Assembly (NCBI GenBank): GCA_900112785.1
Contig: FONB01000003.1
Span: forward strand, 364,436-428,435
Length of the DNA stretch: 64,000 bases
Origin: Phytobacter palmae
Lineage (GTDB): Bacteria > Pseudomonadota > Gammaproteobacteria > Enterobacterales > Enterobacteriaceae
Direction of reading: 5' to 3'
The notes below the pieces were generated by a model that saw nothing but the letters and a program-made list of their open reading frames with translations, searched no databases and had not been told where the DNA came from. Position 1 is the first letter of the stretch. Each line of letters begins with the position of its first letter. The translations under genes were made by a program, and so were the position numbers. Positions 41,639 to 50,717 of the stretch are shown here, piece by piece.

Positions 41639-42856
41639 TTAGTGAATTAATTCTTTGTGTAAATTTATAAGTAGCTGATTAAATTCGGCAGAATTGATGT
41701 GATGTGGGCTGACGATCAGTTTACGATGCGGCGTTTCGATAAATGCAGCCTTAAACGCATCGAGAAAAGCCTGATCTGCTTCTGGATCCCAGAAATCCCC
41801 GCCAATGTTGTCCAGGGCAGAAAAACCGCCCATGGGGATAGCAAATCTGACTTCTCCCTCACATCGATTTAAACGCTCGGCAATCCACGTCCCCATTTTG
41901 CCGTTTTCCTCTGGTGTTGTGCGCATCAATGTTACTTGTGGGTTGTGCTGATAAAGCCGACGACCCCGATAGTGCTCGGGTACCGAAGGCCGGGACCCAA
42001 AATTAACCATATCAAGTGCCCCGCAAGAGCCGATATACGGGATTTTAGTGCGGGCGATCGCGCCGAAGCGGTCATCACTACAGGCCAGAACGCCGCCAAA
42101 CAGGTAGTCGCATACTTCGGTCGTGCTGATATCCAGTACGCTGTGTAATAAGTGGCTATCTGCCAGTTTTTCCATTGCCTTACCTCCGCTACCGGTGGCA
42201 TGGAAAACCAGACAGTCATAATCGTTTTCTAATTTTTGTGTTAATTGCTGCACGCAGGGTGTCGTGACACCGAACATAGTGAGGCCAATGGCGGGTTTAT
42301 CTGTGACGGCTTCGCTGTCGTTCTGACAGAACACCACTGCACCGGCAATCTGGTTAGCTGCGCTTTTTAAAACTTTGCGGGAAATTCGGTTTAAGCCTGA
42401 AATATCGGTGACAGAGTTCATTATGGCGATATCGCTGGCACCGATATAACCGGATACGTCTCCGGATGCCATCGTTGACACCATCAGTTTAGGAATGCCA
42501 ATCGGCAGGGCCTGCATGGCTGGCGTAATTAATGCGGTATTGCCAGATCCCCCTAATCCGATAATGCCCAGCACATCTTCACGACTTTTTAAGAATAACT
42601 CAAAGGCGAGAGACATCGCGGTGATAGCTTTTCCTCTGTCACCACAAAAGACAGCACTTTCTCCCTCAGGATGAAAGCGGGCCACGGTTGTTGCTGTAAT
42701 ATCCGCACCCCTTGCGGAACTATCAGCGACTGTCGTCAGGTCAACGATGAGCGCATCGGCGCCTGTTTTTTTAATTAGCGACTTAACGTAAAAAGCTTCC
42801 GTGCTTTTCGTGTCAAGAGTTGTTACGACGTATATGTAGCCATTGTCTTTGCTCAC
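41639..42856 (-). CDS. UPF0261 family, Tm-1-like ATP-binding protein (PF06792)
   Basis: The 405-residue protein matches the UPF0261/Tm-1-like family. Visible features are [17 protein letters not shown] near residue 8, [19 protein letters not shown] near residue 98 (glycine-rich nucleotide loop), [15 protein letters not shown] near residue 126 and [15 protein letters not shown] near residue 218. It starts with GTG after AAGGAG. The two halves of the family form two Rossmann-like domains binding ATP in the tomato Tm-1 structure. It is first in a two-gene operon with the TIM-barrel gene and divergent from a TetR regulator. Confidence 0.88.
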   Translation of the reverse strand: MSKDNGYIYVVTTLDTKSTEAFYVKSLIKKTGADALIVDLTTVADSSARGADITATTVARFHPEGESAVFCGDRGKAITAMSLAFELFLKSREDVLGIIGLGGSGNTALITPAMQALPIGIPKLMVSTMASGDVSGYIGASDIAIMNSVTDISGLNRISRKVLKSAANQIAGAVVFCQNDSEAVTDKPAIGLTMFGVTTPCVQQLTQKLENDYDCLVFHATGSGGKAMEKLADSHLLHSVLDISTTEVCDYLFGGVLACSDDRFGAIARTKIPYIGSCGALDMVNFGSRPSVPEHYRGRRLYQHNPQVTLMRTTPEENGKMGTWIAERLNRCEGEVRFAIPMGGFSALDNIGGDFWDPEADQAFLDAFKAAFIETPHRKLIVSPHHINSAEFNQLLINLHKELIH

Positions 42857-42932
42857 GTGTTCTCCTTAACTAAACTCACTTTTGTAACGAGTATTTCAAA
42901 GTCGGAAGAGTGAAATGCATTTTTGGCAACGA

Positions 42933-42950
42933 TTGAGACTGCCGTCTCAA
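42933..42950. promoter_or_regulatory. Operator copy 1
   Basis: TTGAGACTGCCGTCTCAA, an 18-bp near-perfect inverted repeat in the gap between the divergent UPF0261 and TetR genes. It starts 33 bases before copy 2. Confidence 0.85.
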
Positions 42951-42965
42951 AAAATGTAGCAGCGA

Positions 42966-42983
42966 TTGAGACGGTCGTCTCAA
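42966..42983. promoter_or_regulatory. Operator copy 2
   Basis: TTGAGACGGTCGTCTCAA, the most central of three copies. Start-to-start distances of 33 and 32 bases place all three on about the same DNA face. Confidence 0.85.
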
Positions 42984-42997
42984 AAAAGCTAGCATAA

Positions 42998-43015
42998 ATG
43001 AGACGGTTGTCTCAA
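42998..43015. promoter_or_regulatory. Operator copy 3, overlapping a promoter
   Basis: ATGAGACGGTTGTCTCAA. A plus-strand sigma-70-like promoter for the TetR gene, TTGTCT (43007-43012), 17-base spacer, TAAAAT (43030-43035), has its -35 box inside this repeat, so binding would block transcription. Confidence 0.8.
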
Positions 43016-43181
43016 TTATTTTTTAATGTTAAAATTAACCATATGTTTTTTAAGGTAATTAATTTCCTGGTCGTTTAAAAATTTGCATTTGCGCCACCTG
43101 GATGGGCGAGTGTTGATTTGCTATGTTTGTGTTACAACGGGTGTGGTTGGGAAAGTCTGGATGTATGGAGAGGAAGCTTTG

Positions 43182-43802
43182 GTGCCATCTGTAACGCGCA
43201 AGAAAACGTATGATTTATTGATGAATAAGGCGTTAGTTTTGTTTGAGCAGGGGGAGATCCCCTCCATTTCAAGGTTAGCCACGGAAGCGGGTGTTTCACG
43301 GGCGACGGCTTATCGTTATTTCCCCACTCAAAGCGATCTTATTGCTGCTGCCGTTGGTGCAAGCCTGGAAACTATTCGGGAATGGAAACCCAAAAGCGAA
43401 GATAAAGTCGGTGAGCGTATCGCCGAATTATTCGATTTCGCATTCCCGGAAATGTTCCGCCATGAAGGTGCTCTGCGCGCCGCGCTGCTTGTTTCGTTGC
43501 AGCAGTGGGCGCTTGAGCGCCACTCCCCGGATAAAATGGAAAAAAAGCTGGTCCGTGGTAATCGTAAAGCGACACTTGCTCGAGTGATGGAGCCGGTCAA
43601 GGAAAAATATTCGCCCGAGATGTATCGCAAGGTCATTGCTGCCTTTTCGTTATTGTACGGTTCAGAAGTCTTTCTGGTGATGAAAGATATCTGGGGTATG
43701 GACAATCAGCAGGTCATCGATAACGTACAATGGATGGCTAAAGCCATTATAAATCAAGCAAATAGCGATTCCCTTGAGGAGGGTCGTGCCGGGCAAAAAT
43801 AG
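43182..43802 (+). CDS. TetR-family repressor of the Tm-1-like operon
   Basis: TetR-type regulator: the N-terminal helix-turn-helix reads SISRLATEAGVSRATAYRYF (about residues 28-47), followed by an alpha-helical ligand domain. The GTG at 43182 follows GGAGAGG with good spacing and gives 206 residues; an ATG at 43161 is the alternative. It is transcribed away from the UPF0261 operon across three copies of an 18-bp operator. Inference: it represses both itself and the operon until an unknown ligand binds. Confidence 0.88.
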   Translation: MPSVTRKKTYDLLMNKALVLFEQGEIPSISRLATEAGVSRATAYRYFPTQSDLIAAAVGASLETIREWKPKSEDKVGERIAELFDFAFPEMFRHEGALRAALLVSLQQWALERHSPDKMEKKLVRGNRKATLARVMEPVKEKYSPEMYRKVIAAFSLLYGSEVFLVMKDIWGMDNQQVIDNVQWMAKAIINQANSDSLEEGRAGQK

Positions 43803-44218
43803 CTTGCTTTGCCGCCTGCCTTATAAGTAAGGGGCGTAGCCCCGCTTACTTAACCAAAATAACTCATCATTAATTGAAGTGTACTTAAAATACAATTCAG
43901 CGCCTCTGAAATATCCTTTTTAAATAGCATTAATAATTTACTTTAAGGCTAAATTTTTATTTTCTTTACGTCTGGTAAACGGCATTCACTGACGAAGAGA
44001 ATGATAAGCAAGCTTAGTTTTTTTAAAGTGGAAATAATTGTCGTAGATTATAGAAGTGGCATTTTATGGTGATAAAATCTGTTTGTGAGCTATGCTGAGA
44101 TAAACGGTTTTTTTATTTCAATAGCATAATTTCATTGCGTTTATCTTGTTTCTTCCAACATAACGACAGACCTTTAATATAAATTAAACTCTCTTAAGCT
44201 TTATGGGGAATACATTCT
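43803..44218. other. AT-rich gap with hairpin after the TetR gene
   Basis: TAAGTAAGGGGC... pairs with ...GCCCCGCTTACTTA at 43824-43852 with one bulged base and probably ends the TetR transcript. The remaining 360 bases are AT-rich, without a credible gene, and should contain the promoter of the chemoreceptor. A flagellar sigma-28 box was not found with confidence. Confidence 0.6.
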
Positions 44219-45763
44219 ATGCGTGAGAATCACCCTGTAACACAGCAAGAACGCGTTTTTGATAATGATGCGACGTTAATGTCTACAACCGATCCTGAGA
44301 GTTATATTAATTACGCTAATGATGCCTTTATTCAGGTGTCTGGTTTTTCGCTCAGTGAACTTGAGGGGCAACCGCATAATCTGGTTCGTCATCCTGATAT
44401 GCCGCCGCACGCATTCGCAGATATGTGGTTTACCCTTAAGCAGGGAGAGCCGTGGAGCGGCCTGGTAAAAAACCGTTGCAAAGATGGCGATCATTACTGG
44501 GTTCGCGCTAACGCAATCCCGATCATCCGCAAAGGTGATGTGAAAGGATATATGTCGGTACGCACTAAGCCTGATGATGACGAAGTCGCCAGGGCTGAAG
44601 CACTGTATCAGCAATTTCGTGAGGGGAGTGCAAACGGCAAACGCCTTTTTAAAGGGTTGATCATTCGTAAAGGGTTTATGCGCTGGCGTTCATGGTTTGT
44701 CACTATGCCATTACGCTGGCGGCTACGATCGGCATTAATAACGACCTTTTTGTTGAGTTTACTCGTTGGCGCGCTGTGCCAGTTGACGCCCGGGCAGATG
44801 GGAATATTTTCGGGGGCAATGGCAATACTGCTTTTTGCGTTGATGGCATGGCTGGAAATGCAAATTGTGCGTCCCGTCGAGCGTTTGTGTCATCAGGCCC
44901 TGCAGGTGGCAACGGGAGAGACGCAGCAGGTGGAACAACCTACACGCATAGATGAAGTCGGCGTCACCCTGCGGGCAATCGGCCAGCTCGGGCTGATGTT
45001 CCGATGGCTGATCAATGATGTCAGTAGTCAGGCTGTGACCGTACTGAATGCCGCAGATGCCTTATGTAAAGGAAACGATAGTCTGAGCCGTCAGACGGAT
45101 CAGGCGGCAGCAAATGTGCAGCAAACAGCGGCAACAATGAATGAGCTGGCGGCCACCGTCAAAAGCAATACCCTTACCGCCGCCGAAGCCAGTGCTTTAT
45201 CACAAGGAGCGCGTGAAGCGGCTGAGCAGGGCGGTAAAGTGATGAGCGGCATGATAGAGATGATGGGTAATATTGGTTCCAGCTCCGATCAAATCGCCAG
45301 TATTACCAGCATTATTGACAGCATTGCCTTCCAGACCAACATTCTCGCACTGAATGCCGCTGTAGAAGCTGCACGAGCGGGCGAGCAGGGGAAAGGTTTT
45401 GCCGTGGTGGCTGGTGAAGTTCGTACCCTTGCCCAGCGTAGCGCCAGCGCAGCCAGCGAAATAAAAGCGCTGATAGAGTCCAGCGTGGCGCAGGTTCGCT
45501 CCGGCAGTCAGTTGGCCGACGATGCCGGGAAAGCAATGCAGGAGATTGTCGGTAAGGTTAAACATGTCACCCAGTTGATAGAACATATTAGCCAGGCGAC
45601 GGCTGAACAGGCGTCGGCAATAAGCCAAATGAGTCTGGCGGTAGAAGAGCTCGATAAACTCACCCATCAAAATGCCGACCGTGTTCAGGAAGGCGCGGAA
45701 GCATCAGGTCGGTTGAATAATCAGGTCACTCGTCTGGCAGAAGCCATCTCCGTATTCCGCTAA
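44219..45763 (+). CDS. Aer-like PAS chemoreceptor
   Basis: Methyl-accepting chemotaxis protein of the aerotaxis-receptor type. The 514-residue product has an N-terminal PAS domain (about residues 15-120, with [16 protein letters not shown] and [12 protein letters not shown] as in FAD-binding Aer), an F1-like linker, a short hydrophobic hairpin of two helices (about residues 170-210), a HAMP-like segment beginning [13 protein letters not shown] and the MCP signalling hairpin with tip sequence [18 protein letters not shown]. Like E. coli Aer it lacks the C-terminal NWETF tether and so depends on other receptors for CheR/CheB. Its locus differs from the usual aer locus, so a paralogue is likely. 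Confidence 0.88.
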   Translation: MRENHPVTQQERVFDNDATLMSTTDPESYINYANDAFIQVSGFSLSELEGQPHNLVRHPDMPPHAFADMWFTLKQGEPWSGLVKNRCKDGDHYWVRANAIPIIRKGDVKGYMSVRTKPDDDEVARAEALYQQFREGSANGKRLFKGLIIRKGFMRWRSWFVTMPLRWRLRSALITTFLLSLLVGALCQLTPGQMGIFSGAMAILLFALMAWLEMQIVRPVERLCHQALQVATGETQQVEQPTRIDEVGVTLRAIGQLGLMFRWLINDVSSQAVTVLNAADALCKGNDSLSRQTDQAAANVQQTAATMNELAATVKSNTLTAAEASALSQGAREAAEQGGKVMSGMIEMMGNIGSSSDQIASITSIIDSIAFQTNILALNAAVEAARAGEQGKGFAVVAGEVRTLAQRSASAASEIKALIESSVAQVRSGSQLADDAGKAMQEIVGKVKHVTQLIEHISQATAEQASAISQMSLAVEELDKLTHQNADRVQEGAEASGRLNNQVTRLAEAISVFR

Positions 45764-45908
45764 TTACCGCAATCCAGCCCCGCCAGGTAAGGCAGGGCCT
45801 TTAAACGCATGGTCAAAACTGGCATTCATCTGTCGGACTCAGCGTAACGAACGGGCCGCTGAGCGTTCTGTCGCCCCGTCCACGTAATAAATGTTGAAGA
45901 CCCAGCAA

Positions 45909-46529
45909 TTACTGGAGACGGATGATCTTATCTGTCGGAAGAAGCGCGTCACAGACCGGAAAGGAGAAATCGCGGGGGGTGAGCTGGTGCGGGTGGGCGG
46001 TGCAAACGGCCAGAATAAGTGAATCTGCCAGACAAAACTGGCTAATAAAAAGCCCTTCATGGCTGTCCAGAGTATTCATTTGCCAGACGCTGCTGCCACA
46101 CTGTTTTAAGATGGCTTCTTTGCGCGTCCAGATACGCCAGAATATGCAGGACTGCTGCGCTTCATCCGCAGAGGCAAGCTGCTGCTGTTCCGCGTCAGTG
46201 AACATCGCATGGACAATCCGCTGCACGTTATTTCTGGGACGTATGACTTCAAGGTCGCAGCCGACTTCCCCCTCATCGCTGACCACTATCGCAATATCAT
46301 TTCCGCTATGGCTGATGTTAAACCATAGCGGAATGCTTTCTTCGAAGTACGGCTTGCCATTTGGTCCATAAACGATAGCTGTGACGCAGTCCGGGGAGAG
46401 CAGGGTGCTAAGCAGTACGCGCCCTGCAAGCCAGGAGGCACGGTGAGACCTCTCCGGCATCTGTTGACGCAGTGCCGGAGGCGCCATTTCACTAAGCACC
46501 GATACTTTCCCCATGCCCACGCGCAGCAT
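45909..46529 (-). CDS. 4'-phosphopantetheinyl transferase (AcpT type)
   Basis: Attaches the phosphopantetheine arm to carrier proteins. The 206-residue product has FNISHSGNDIAIVVS near residue 69, the Mg-binding GCDLEVI motif near residue 90 and WTRKEAILK near residue 135, all diagnostic for the Sfp/AcpT superfamily. It is the last gene of the aryl polyene cluster, two bases after the apeR stop, so its substrates are most likely the two cluster ACPs. Confidence 0.88.
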   Translation of the reverse strand: MLRVGMGKVSVLSEMAPPALRQQMPERSHRASWLAGRVLLSTLLSPDCVTAIVYGPNGKPYFEESIPLWFNISHSGNDIAIVVSDEGEVGCDLEVIRPRNNVQRIVHAMFTDAEQQQLASADEAQQSCIFWRIWTRKEAILKQCGSSVWQMNTLDSHEGLFISQFCLADSLILAVCTAHPHQLTPRDFSFPVCDALLPTDKIIRLQ

Positions 46530-46531
46530 TA

Positions 46532-47761
46532 TCAGGCCCAGCGCTTGATGATGATGGATGTGTTAATCCCACCGAATGCAAAGTTGTTGCTTTGCAGATA
46601 TTCACAGTCGATGCGGCGTGCTTCGCCCATAATGTAATCCAGCGCACCACAGCGCTCATCCGGCTGTTGCAGGTTAATAGTGGGAGCAAACCAGCCTTCC
46701 CGCATCATCCGCAAACTCATCCAGGCTTCCAGTGCGCCACAGGCACCCAGAGTATGTCCAAAATAGCTTTTTAACGAAGAAATAGGGACCTTTTCGCCGA
46801 AAATGGCCGCGGTTGCCTGGCTTTCAGCAACATCGCCCCTGTCTGTGGCGGTGCCGTGCGCGGAAATATATCCCATATCCAGCGGGCTTAACCCGGCAAT
46901 ATTCAGCGCCTGCTCCATGCAAATTTGCATGGTTTCTTTCTGGGGCTGCGTGATATGCGCCGCATCGCAGTTCGTGGCAAAGCCCACTATTTCACCGTAA
47001 ATCGTGGCGCCACGGGCTTTGGCGTGTTCAAGTTCTTCCAGGATCAGGGTACCCGCGCCTTCACCGATCACCAGTCCGTCGCGCTGTTGGTCAAAGGGCG
47101 ATGGTGTGGTTTTTGGCGCGTCGTTGCGTTGGCTGGTGGCAAATAACGTATCAAAGACAGCCGCTTCGGAAGGGCAGAGTTCTTCTGCACCACCAGCCAC
47201 CATCACCGTCTGATAACCATGGCGAATGGCTTCCCAGGCATAACCAATGGCCTGGCTGCCAGAGGTGCAGGCGCTGGAGGTGGGAATGACGCGACCACGC
47301 AGACCAAAAAACAGGCCCGTATTAACAGCGGTGGTGTGCGGCATCATCTGTACATAGGTGGTGCCAGTGATGTTGTTGGTGTGTTTTTCCGTCAGCATGG
47401 TGGCGAATTCACTTACTGGCCCCGTACTGCCGGTTGACGACCCGTAGGCAATGCCTGTCTGACCGTTGGTCAGCACCGGATCATCAATCAATCCCGCCTG
47501 CTCCAGCGCCAGCTCTGAGGCTCGGGTGGAAAATTGCGAGACGCGCCCCATGGCGCGGATACGCTTGCGCGTATAGTGATCCGGTAGCGTAAAGTCATCA
47601 ATCGGCGCGCCTAGTAGGGTATGCAGCCCGTCGTAAACTTGCCATTCTGGCATTTTGCGCACGGCATTTTCATAGGTCAGCAGACGTTTTGAAACACTCT
47701 CCCAGTTCTCCCCGAAGGCGGTCACGCCGCCCATGCCCGTAATCACGACGCGACGTGTCAT
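46532..47761 (-). CDS. apeR: APE ketosynthase (FabF-like)
   Basis: Beta-ketoacyl-ACP synthase of the aryl polyene type II PKS. The 409-residue product has the full catalytic set: Cys in SSACTSGSQA near residue 165, HGTATDRGD and GHTLGACG. In characterised APE systems ApeR acts as a homodimeric ketosynthase beside the ApeO:ApeC pair. It overlaps apeQ by four bases (ATGA). Confidence 0.92.
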   Translation of the reverse strand: MTRRVVITGMGGVTAFGENWESVSKRLLTYENAVRKMPEWQVYDGLHTLLGAPIDDFTLPDHYTRKRIRAMGRVSQFSTRASELALEQAGLIDDPVLTNGQTGIAYGSSTGSTGPVSEFATMLTEKHTNNITGTTYVQMMPHTTAVNTGLFFGLRGRVIPTSSACTSGSQAIGYAWEAIRHGYQTVMVAGGAEELCPSEAAVFDTLFATSQRNDAPKTTPSPFDQQRDGLVIGEGAGTLILEELEHAKARGATIYGEIVGFATNCDAAHITQPQKETMQICMEQALNIAGLSPLDMGYISAHGTATDRGDVAESQATAAIFGEKVPISSLKSYFGHTLGACGALEAWMSLRMMREGWFAPTINLQQPDERCGALDYIMGEARRIDCEYLQSNNFAFGGINTSIIIKRWA

Positions 47762-48489
47762 AACATTCCTCCATTGATGGAAATAACCTGGCGGGTCACA
47801 TATCCCGCAATATCTGACATCAAATAGCTGGCCAGTCCGGCAACTTCTGCCGCCTGGCCCATCCGTTTCATGGGGATCATAGCCATCGCTTCGTTCAGCG
47901 CCGCTTCTTCCATTTCAATCATGCCGGTATCGATCAGCCCAGGCGCGATACAGTTCACGGTGATTTTTCGCTTTGCCAGCTCAATGGCCAGAGCTTTTGT
48001 CGCCCCGATAATACCTGCCTTTGCGGCGCTGTAATTCACCTGTCCCCGATTGCCCATCACGCCAGAAACCGACGACAGAGTAAGAATTCGCCCCCCTTTG
48101 CGTAGGCCAATCATCGGCATAATGCAGGGGTGAATGACGTTATAAAAACTGTCGAGGTTAGTGCGGATAACACTGTCCCAGTCTTCTTCGCTTAGAGCCG
48201 GAAATGCCCCATCACGGGCGATACCCGCGTTGCTGACAATGCCATACCAAGCGCCATGACGGGCAATATCGTCTTCAATAATGTCTCTGGATTGCTGGCG
48301 ATCGCCGACGTCAAAACAGAGCAAGCGTCCTTGTCCGCCCGCGTTTTCAATCGCTGCCAGTGTCTCTTTTGCTCCCGTCTCATCCCGGTGATAGTGCACG
48401 CCGATAACAAAACCATCAGCGGCAAGCTGGCAGGCAATCGCTCGTCCAATACCTTTACTGGCTCCAGTAACCAGAACGGAACGAATCAT
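47758..48489 (-). CDS. apeQ: APE 3-ketoacyl-ACP reductase (FabG-like)
   Basis: NADPH-dependent reduction of the beta-keto group in each polyene elongation cycle. The 243-residue SDR has TGASKGIGRAIA at residues 8-19, SNAG, and the catalytic YSAAK near residue 153-157. It overlaps apeP and apeR by four bases on each side. Confidence 0.93.
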   Translation of the reverse strand: MIRSVLVTGASKGIGRAIACQLAADGFVIGVHYHRDETGAKETLAAIENAGGQGRLLCFDVGDRQQSRDIIEDDIARHGAWYGIVSNAGIARDGAFPALSEEDWDSVIRTNLDSFYNVIHPCIMPMIGLRKGGRILTLSSVSGVMGNRGQVNYSAAKAGIIGATKALAIELAKRKITVNCIAPGLIDTGMIEMEEAALNEAMAMIPMKRMGQAAEVAGLASYLMSDIAGYVTRQVISINGGML

Positions 48490-48962
48490 GGTTTATCTCC
48501 CTGATTAAAAAGCGAAGTTAATTCTTCTGGCGTAGGCTGGAAGGTATTGACGCGACCGGTGGCCACGCGCTCATCACCTACGAAAATGGCACAATCAAAA
48601 CTGGCGAAACGTTCGTCCTGCATCAGCAACTTAACATCAATGTCCAGTGTCGCTCCGGCGGGAAGCATCCCCCTGGCGCAGATAAATTCGCGGGCGCCCA
48701 GCATCATTCCCAGCGTGATGGCATGCTGACCATTCTGCCGACGATGCCAGCCAGACCAGACGCCAATAGTTTGCGCCATCAGTTCCAGTGCGAACCAGCC
48801 TGGCAGATTACCCTGCGCATCAATAAAGGGGGCCAGTACGCTGTCATCTGTAACGCTCACCCGGCAATGTGTCGAACTGTCGGTGACATCGATAACCTCT
48901 TCGAGCAGCATCATCGGCGCATCGTGTGGCAGGTACTCTGAAGGGGGAAGATAACGGCTCAT
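48486..48962 (-). CDS. apeP: APE dehydratase subunit (hotdog fold)
   Basis: The 158-residue 3-hydroxyacyl-ACP dehydratase-like protein carries WFALELMAQTIGVWSG near residue 75, the FabA/FabZ helix with the catalytic acidic residue. In studied APE pathways ApeP pairs with ApeI as a heteromeric dehydratase producing the conjugated double bonds. It overlaps both neighbours by four bases. Confidence 0.9.
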   Translation of the reverse strand: MSRYLPPSEYLPHDAPMMLLEEVIDVTDSSTHCRVSVTDDSVLAPFIDAQGNLPGWFALELMAQTIGVWSGWHRRQNGQHAITLGMMLGAREFICARGMLPAGATLDIDVKLLMQDERFASFDCAIFVGDERVATGRVNTFQPTPEELTSLFNQGDKP

Positions 48963-50128
48963 ACGATCCTCCCCAGCAGAATACTGGCGTTATTACCGCC
49001 AAAGGCGAACGAATTTGACAAAATCACCGGGCGCGTCAGCGGTTGAGGCTGGCTTAAAATGCCACAGGCGGGCAGCGCCGGATCAATAGGCGAGAGGGAA
49101 AAATCCTGCGGAGGCAGCGGAAGGTTCAACTGCAGGATAAGCATGCTGATGGCGGCTTCGATAATGCCTGCTGCCCCCAGCGTATGCCCGGTTAAATGTT
49201 TTGTGGAGCTGCAAGGTACGCTTTCGCCAAATAGATCGTGAATAACTTTTGACTCTATCTGATCGTTGAGTGTGGTCGCCGTACCGTGCAAATTGATGTA
49301 GCCGACCTCGTCAGGTTTTATTCCGGCATCTGCCAACGCCTGCTTAATGGCGCGGATAGCCCCTTCACCTTCAGGATGCGGCGCGGAGATATGCCAGGCG
49401 TCGCTCGACTCGCCAACGCCAAGCAGCGCGACAGGCTGTGGTTCTCGGGTGAGCAGCATCAGCGCCGCGCCTTCACCGATGGTAATGCCGCTGCGGTCGC
49501 GCGCGAAAGGAAGACAACGTGTGGGCGATAACGCCTCCAGACTATTGAAACCGTTGACCGGCATGCGGCTCAGCGTATCTGAACCACCGACGATAACGGC
49601 ATCTGCCAGACCGGCCTCGATCAGGCGGCGACCGCTGATAATGGCACGGGCGCTGGAAGAGCAGGCGGTAGACAACGTATACGCCGGGCCTTCCAGTGCC
49701 AGCCATCGGCTGAGAAAACGCGAGGGGTCCCCAAGCTCCTGCTGCGGATATTGCCAATGCAGGCTGGGTTCGTTGTTAAGACATAAATTAACATGCTCGT
49801 CCCCTTCATTCAGCCCGGAGGTGCTGGTACCCAACACCACCCCAACGCGTTCTCGTCCATATTGGGCGATGGCGTCTTCCACCTTCGGTTGGATTTGCGC
49901 CAGCGCGGCCAATAAAAGCTGATTATTGCGCGTACGGTGGGCAGAAAAAGCATCGGGTATTGCGGGCAACTCGCCATCCACACCTGCCAGTACGGCATCC
50001 GGCTGGTTCACTAGCCAGTCCTTGCGTGGGCGCATCCCTGGAGAAACGCCGCGTACCAGATTGTCTGCAACTTCGGCCGACGTTTTTCCGATCGCATTAA
50101 TGATGCCAACGGCAGAAATATAAATCAT
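48959..50128 (-). CDS. apeO: APE ketosynthase (KS of the KS:CLF pair)
   Basis: The 389-residue ketosynthase starts MIYISAVGIINAIG and has the complete triad: Cys in LSTACSSSARA near residue 157, LHGTATTLND near residue 291 and GHTLGAAG near residue 328. ApeO pairs with the inactive ApeC (chain-length factor) in characterised systems. The frame is open 123 bases upstream into apeN, but the chosen ATG lies just after the apeN stop. Confidence 0.92.
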   Translation of the reverse strand: MIYISAVGIINAIGKTSAEVADNLVRGVSPGMRPRKDWLVNQPDAVLAGVDGELPAIPDAFSAHRTRNNQLLLAALAQIQPKVEDAIAQYGRERVGVVLGTSTSGLNEGDEHVNLCLNNEPSLHWQYPQQELGDPSRFLSRWLALEGPAYTLSTACSSSARAIISGRRLIEAGLADAVIVGGSDTLSRMPVNGFNSLEALSPTRCLPFARDRSGITIGEGAALMLLTREPQPVALLGVGESSDAWHISAPHPEGEGAIRAIKQALADAGIKPDEVGYINLHGTATTLNDQIESKVIHDLFGESVPCSSTKHLTGHTLGAAGIIEAAISMLILQLNLPLPPQDFSLSPIDPALPACGILSQPQPLTRPVILSNSFAFGGNNASILLGRIV

Positions 50129-50129
50129 A

Positions 50130-50717
50130 TCAGTCACCCAAATATTGAATGGTGATGTGGTATTTGAAGACATGCTGCTCAATGCTAATCGGCTCGCGTT
50201 TGCCTTTGCGCTGCAAATAGATGATTTCAGTGACCAGCTTGCCACGTGCATTGCGTAGCTCGCGCTTGTTGCCGATATCGCGCAGCGTCCATCCCTTCGG
50301 CAACTGTGGCTGCCAGGCTGAAAGCGGCCAGTGGCTGAGCATCACATCTGCCAGCACCTGGCTGGCGGGCGGGAGCTGCGGCACGATGATCGACTGTTCG
50401 GTATGCAGCCCTTTGTCGTCATAGGTGGCCAGGAACAGGCGGATACCGACAGATGACAGCCCGGCTAAGGTGATTTTTTTCTCATCCGCGTTGAGCATCA
50501 CCATCAGCGACTGTGTTTGCCCGTTAAAGGTACCGGTTAGCAATTGCTGTGAACTCACCGCGGGTGTAATGCCGGGGGCGGGAAGTGTGACGCGAGCGCC
50601 GGGTTCCAGCCATGCCTGAGGGCGACCGCTTTCATCCTGTTTCGTTGAGTGGCTACAGCCTGCCAGCAGGAGTATTGCGCCAAGGGCACAGGCCTGCCAG
50701 AAATTTCGTATCGTCAT
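50130..50717 (-). CDS. apeN: DUF3261 lipoprotein of the APE cluster
   Basis: The 195-residue product begins with a lipoprotein signal (GAILLLAGC, Cys near 21) and belongs to the DUF3261 lipoproteins that accompany APE clusters. It probably sits at the outer membrane and works with the LolA-like and MMPL proteins in placing the aryl polyene lipid. It overlaps apeM by four bases. Confidence 0.85.
   Translation of the reverse strand: MTIRNFWQACALGAILLLAGCSHSTKQDESGRPQAWLEPGARVTLPAPGITPAVSSQQLLTGTFNGQTQSLMVMLNADEKKITLAGLSSVGIRLFLATYDDKGLHTEQSIIVPQLPPASQVLADVMLSHWPLSAWQPQLPKGWTLRDIGNKRELRNARGKLVTEIIYLQRKGKREPISIEQHVFKYHITIQYLGD

Noticed and set aside
37235..45900. Direct repeat of the glyU 3' end as an attachment site
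   Set aside because: I looked for a second CTTCACCCGCTCCA and saw none within the window, so no island right end is claimed.
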